The notes under the pieces are model-generated. The model saw nothing but the letters and a program-made list of their open reading frames with translations. It was not told where the DNA came from and made no database searches. This document shows, one piece after another, positions 7,001 to 7,553 of a DNA stretch of 7,553 nt; positions within the stretch are counted from its first letter, which is position 1, and each line of letters starts with the position of its first letter. The stretch is from the NCBI GenBank assembly GCA_028292345.1, contig JAQGMN010000022.1:1-7553 (forward strand), in the 5' to 3' direction. Origin of the DNA: Polaromonas sp. GTDB taxonomy: Bacteria; Pseudomonadota; Gammaproteobacteria; Burkholderiales; Burkholderiaceae_C. Position numbers and translations under genes: made by a program.

Positions 7001-7553
7001 TTCCGGTTTGAATGGCGGTGCTGCATGCCGCCTGGAAAGCCTGGCGGTCGCTGTGGTGGACACAGGGAAGCAGGCTGTCAAGGCTGCCCCCGAACAGCGA
7101 AGCGTCGATGCCGAGAAAATCGAAAATCTCGTCGGACAGGCGAAGCTGTCCGGTCGCCAGGTCGAACTGCCAGTAGCCAATGCGCGCCAGCAGTTGGGCG
7201 TCGCGCAATTTTTGCTGTATTTCGCGGCTCGTCGACAGTTCTGCTTCCCGCAGACCTTGCTGCGCCTGCAGGGCTTCGGCCATGCGGTTGAATCCGGCGG
7301 CTATCTGAAAAAACTCACCGGTCGGTTCGTTCGGGTTGAGCGCGATGCGCGCCTCCAGCCGGCCCTGCTGAAACGCTTGAGTGGCCGCAAGGATTCTGGC
7401 AGCGGGCTGCACAATGGCGCGCCCGCCCAGTACCCAGGCCAGCCATCCGCCCAAAAGCGCCACCAGCGCCAGCCCGGCCAGTTCCAGCCAGAGTTTGTCC
7501 TGGCTGGGACCGACAACCAGGCGCCGGTCCATGCTGACCGCCACGACAAATGC
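4071..7553 (-). CDS. Large membrane-bound multi-PAS/GAF sensor histidine kinase, N-terminus beyond window
   Basis: At least 1160 residues are visible and the frame stays open at the window edge. Positions here count from the GTG codon at 7544. A membrane segment (about 18-40) is followed by a HAMP linker (41-94), so an extracytoplasmic sensor and an earlier membrane helix probably lie off the window. Five PAS domains follow: about 118-230, 245-355, 362-482, 490-605 and 805-925. A GAF domain sits between the fourth and fifth (about 625-778) with a coiled coil after it. The kinase core is complete: SVSHDLRSPL with acceptor His944, N-box Asn1058 and Asn1062, DNGAGFD (1093-1099), FRPFQRLH and GTGIGLA (1121-1127). 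It has no receiver of its own. It should autophosphorylate and pass phosphate to the receiver protein encoded 137 bases downstream. Ligands are not predictable; several PAS domains and a GAF imply integration of cytoplasmic signals with an outside one. Chance in-frame GTG/ATG codons near the edge are unlikely to be the real start. Confidence 0.92.
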   Translation of the reverse strand, partial: AFVVAVSMDRRLVVGPSQDKLWLELAGLALVALLGGWLAWVLGGRAIVQPAARILAATQAFQQGRLEARIALNPNEPTGEFFQIAAGFNRMAEALQAQQGLREAELSTSREIQQKLRDAQLLARIGYWQFDLATGQLRLSDEIFDFLGIDASLFGGSLDSLLPCVHHSDRQAFQAACSTAIQTGTKLDIEFRVVLRGGHVRWIHQFGLASRSEAGQSLQRTGVIQDITARKNAELAFFRSTELLKRTGALAKVGSWELLVDTMTPCWSEETYRIHGVDPSRDVSFEDAVNFFETEARPVMAAAVRSAIDDATPWDVELPLVTAAGQPIWVRVQGHALLENGKVVRLMGMIQDITAQQQAHAHARLLETCISRLNDVVMITEAEPVEAPGPRIVFVNDAFERLTGYSREEALGKSPRLLQGINTQRGELDRIRGKLEKWQPVRSELVNYTKSGSEFWVEMDIVPIANDQGRFTHWVAVERDITERKRAEQALVNSEQRYAALFNKAPVAMWVYDVATNGFLAVNQAACQAYGYSETEFLSMRIFDIRPAAEHEELRQWLGEPLRQNAVWHDLRKDGSLFAVETVSQPVAYAGRSARFVIALDKTAQEKSERETQEYLFTLQRAADAAQAIVWHRTLEGTMQEIADQARGVIGAHQAAVYLTADSMRPQAMHALSLSEKYEAYRSLMKPTDGSAVYAVVRENNRSLRMTQAQLEAHPGWQDFGSQSETPLPMRGWLAVPLTGRDGKNIGVLQLSDKYEGEFTKEDEYVALELSHLASAGLENSRLLEEIGQLNEGLEQKVAERTAALGRQEALFRALAEQAPQMVWTASPDGRATYFNRAWFDLMGGTLKDWTGCQWLAAIHPEDVAGIKNTWAVSRADQSPYAGLRRLKASDGSFHTMAYRASPVLDDHGEVAFWVGIDADITEIKAIEAALRLSNQELEAFSYSVSHDLRSPLNTIDGFSRLLAKQLVPQLAGDASEKAGHYLMRIQAGVAQMGQLIEDLLSLSQVSRAPLHATPVDLSLMARKLLEECSTRQPDRQVTVTVEAGLQAHGDERLLKVVMENLLANAWKFTAKTANAEISVGQQYHLAGVPVFFIKDNGAGFDMAYADKLFRPFQRLHTVSEFLGTGIGLATVSRVIRRHGGRVWAESAPACGATFFFTLS

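Noticed and set aside
7542..7544. GTG at 7544 as the true start of the large kinase
   Set aside because: The frame remains open to the window edge. The sequence begins just before a second membrane helix and HAMP, so an upstream sensor domain is expected off the window.

Overview
The window is GC-rich and gene-dense. All six genes that can be supported lie on the minus strand, so transcription runs from high to low coordinates. The protein families point to a Proteobacterium, most likely a betaproteobacterium of the Burkholderiales/Comamonadaceae type. That placement is an inference from protein style, codon use and the Liu regulon layout; no search was run.

Region A (about 7553 to 1677) is a signal-transduction block. 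It starts with a very large membrane-bound sensor histidine kinase whose N-terminus lies beyond the window edge (one visible membrane segment, HAMP, five PAS domains, one GAF, then an intact HisKA/HATPase core). Next is a small response regulator with an inverted architecture: an excisionase/MerR-like helix-turn-helix at the N-terminus and the receiver domain at the C-terminus. Last is a soluble protein with two PAS domains and a kinase-like core. Its ATP-binding motifs look preserved, but the phospho-accepting histidine of the H-box is a serine. An intact kinase, a DNA-binding receiver and a pseudokinase paralogue side by side suggest a three-part phosphorelay or allosteric module. This is the most interesting part of the window.

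Region B (about 1614 to 1) is the head of a leucine/isovalerate (branched-chain acyl-CoA) degradation operon. It holds a LiuR-like MerR regulator, a PaaI-like hotdog thioesterase and the first 181 residues of an isovaleryl-CoA dehydrogenase (LiuA). A perfect 22-bp palindrome lies between the regulator and the thioesterase, and a 19/22 copy of it lies upstream of the regulator. This implies that LiuR controls both its own gene and the catabolic genes behind it.

The two blocks are co-directional. They are separated by a 167-bp gap that carries the upstream LiuR operator, so they are probably separate transcription units. No RNA genes, insertion sequences, CRISPR arrays or convincing intrinsic terminators were seen. 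No gene-free stretch exceeds 170 bases.
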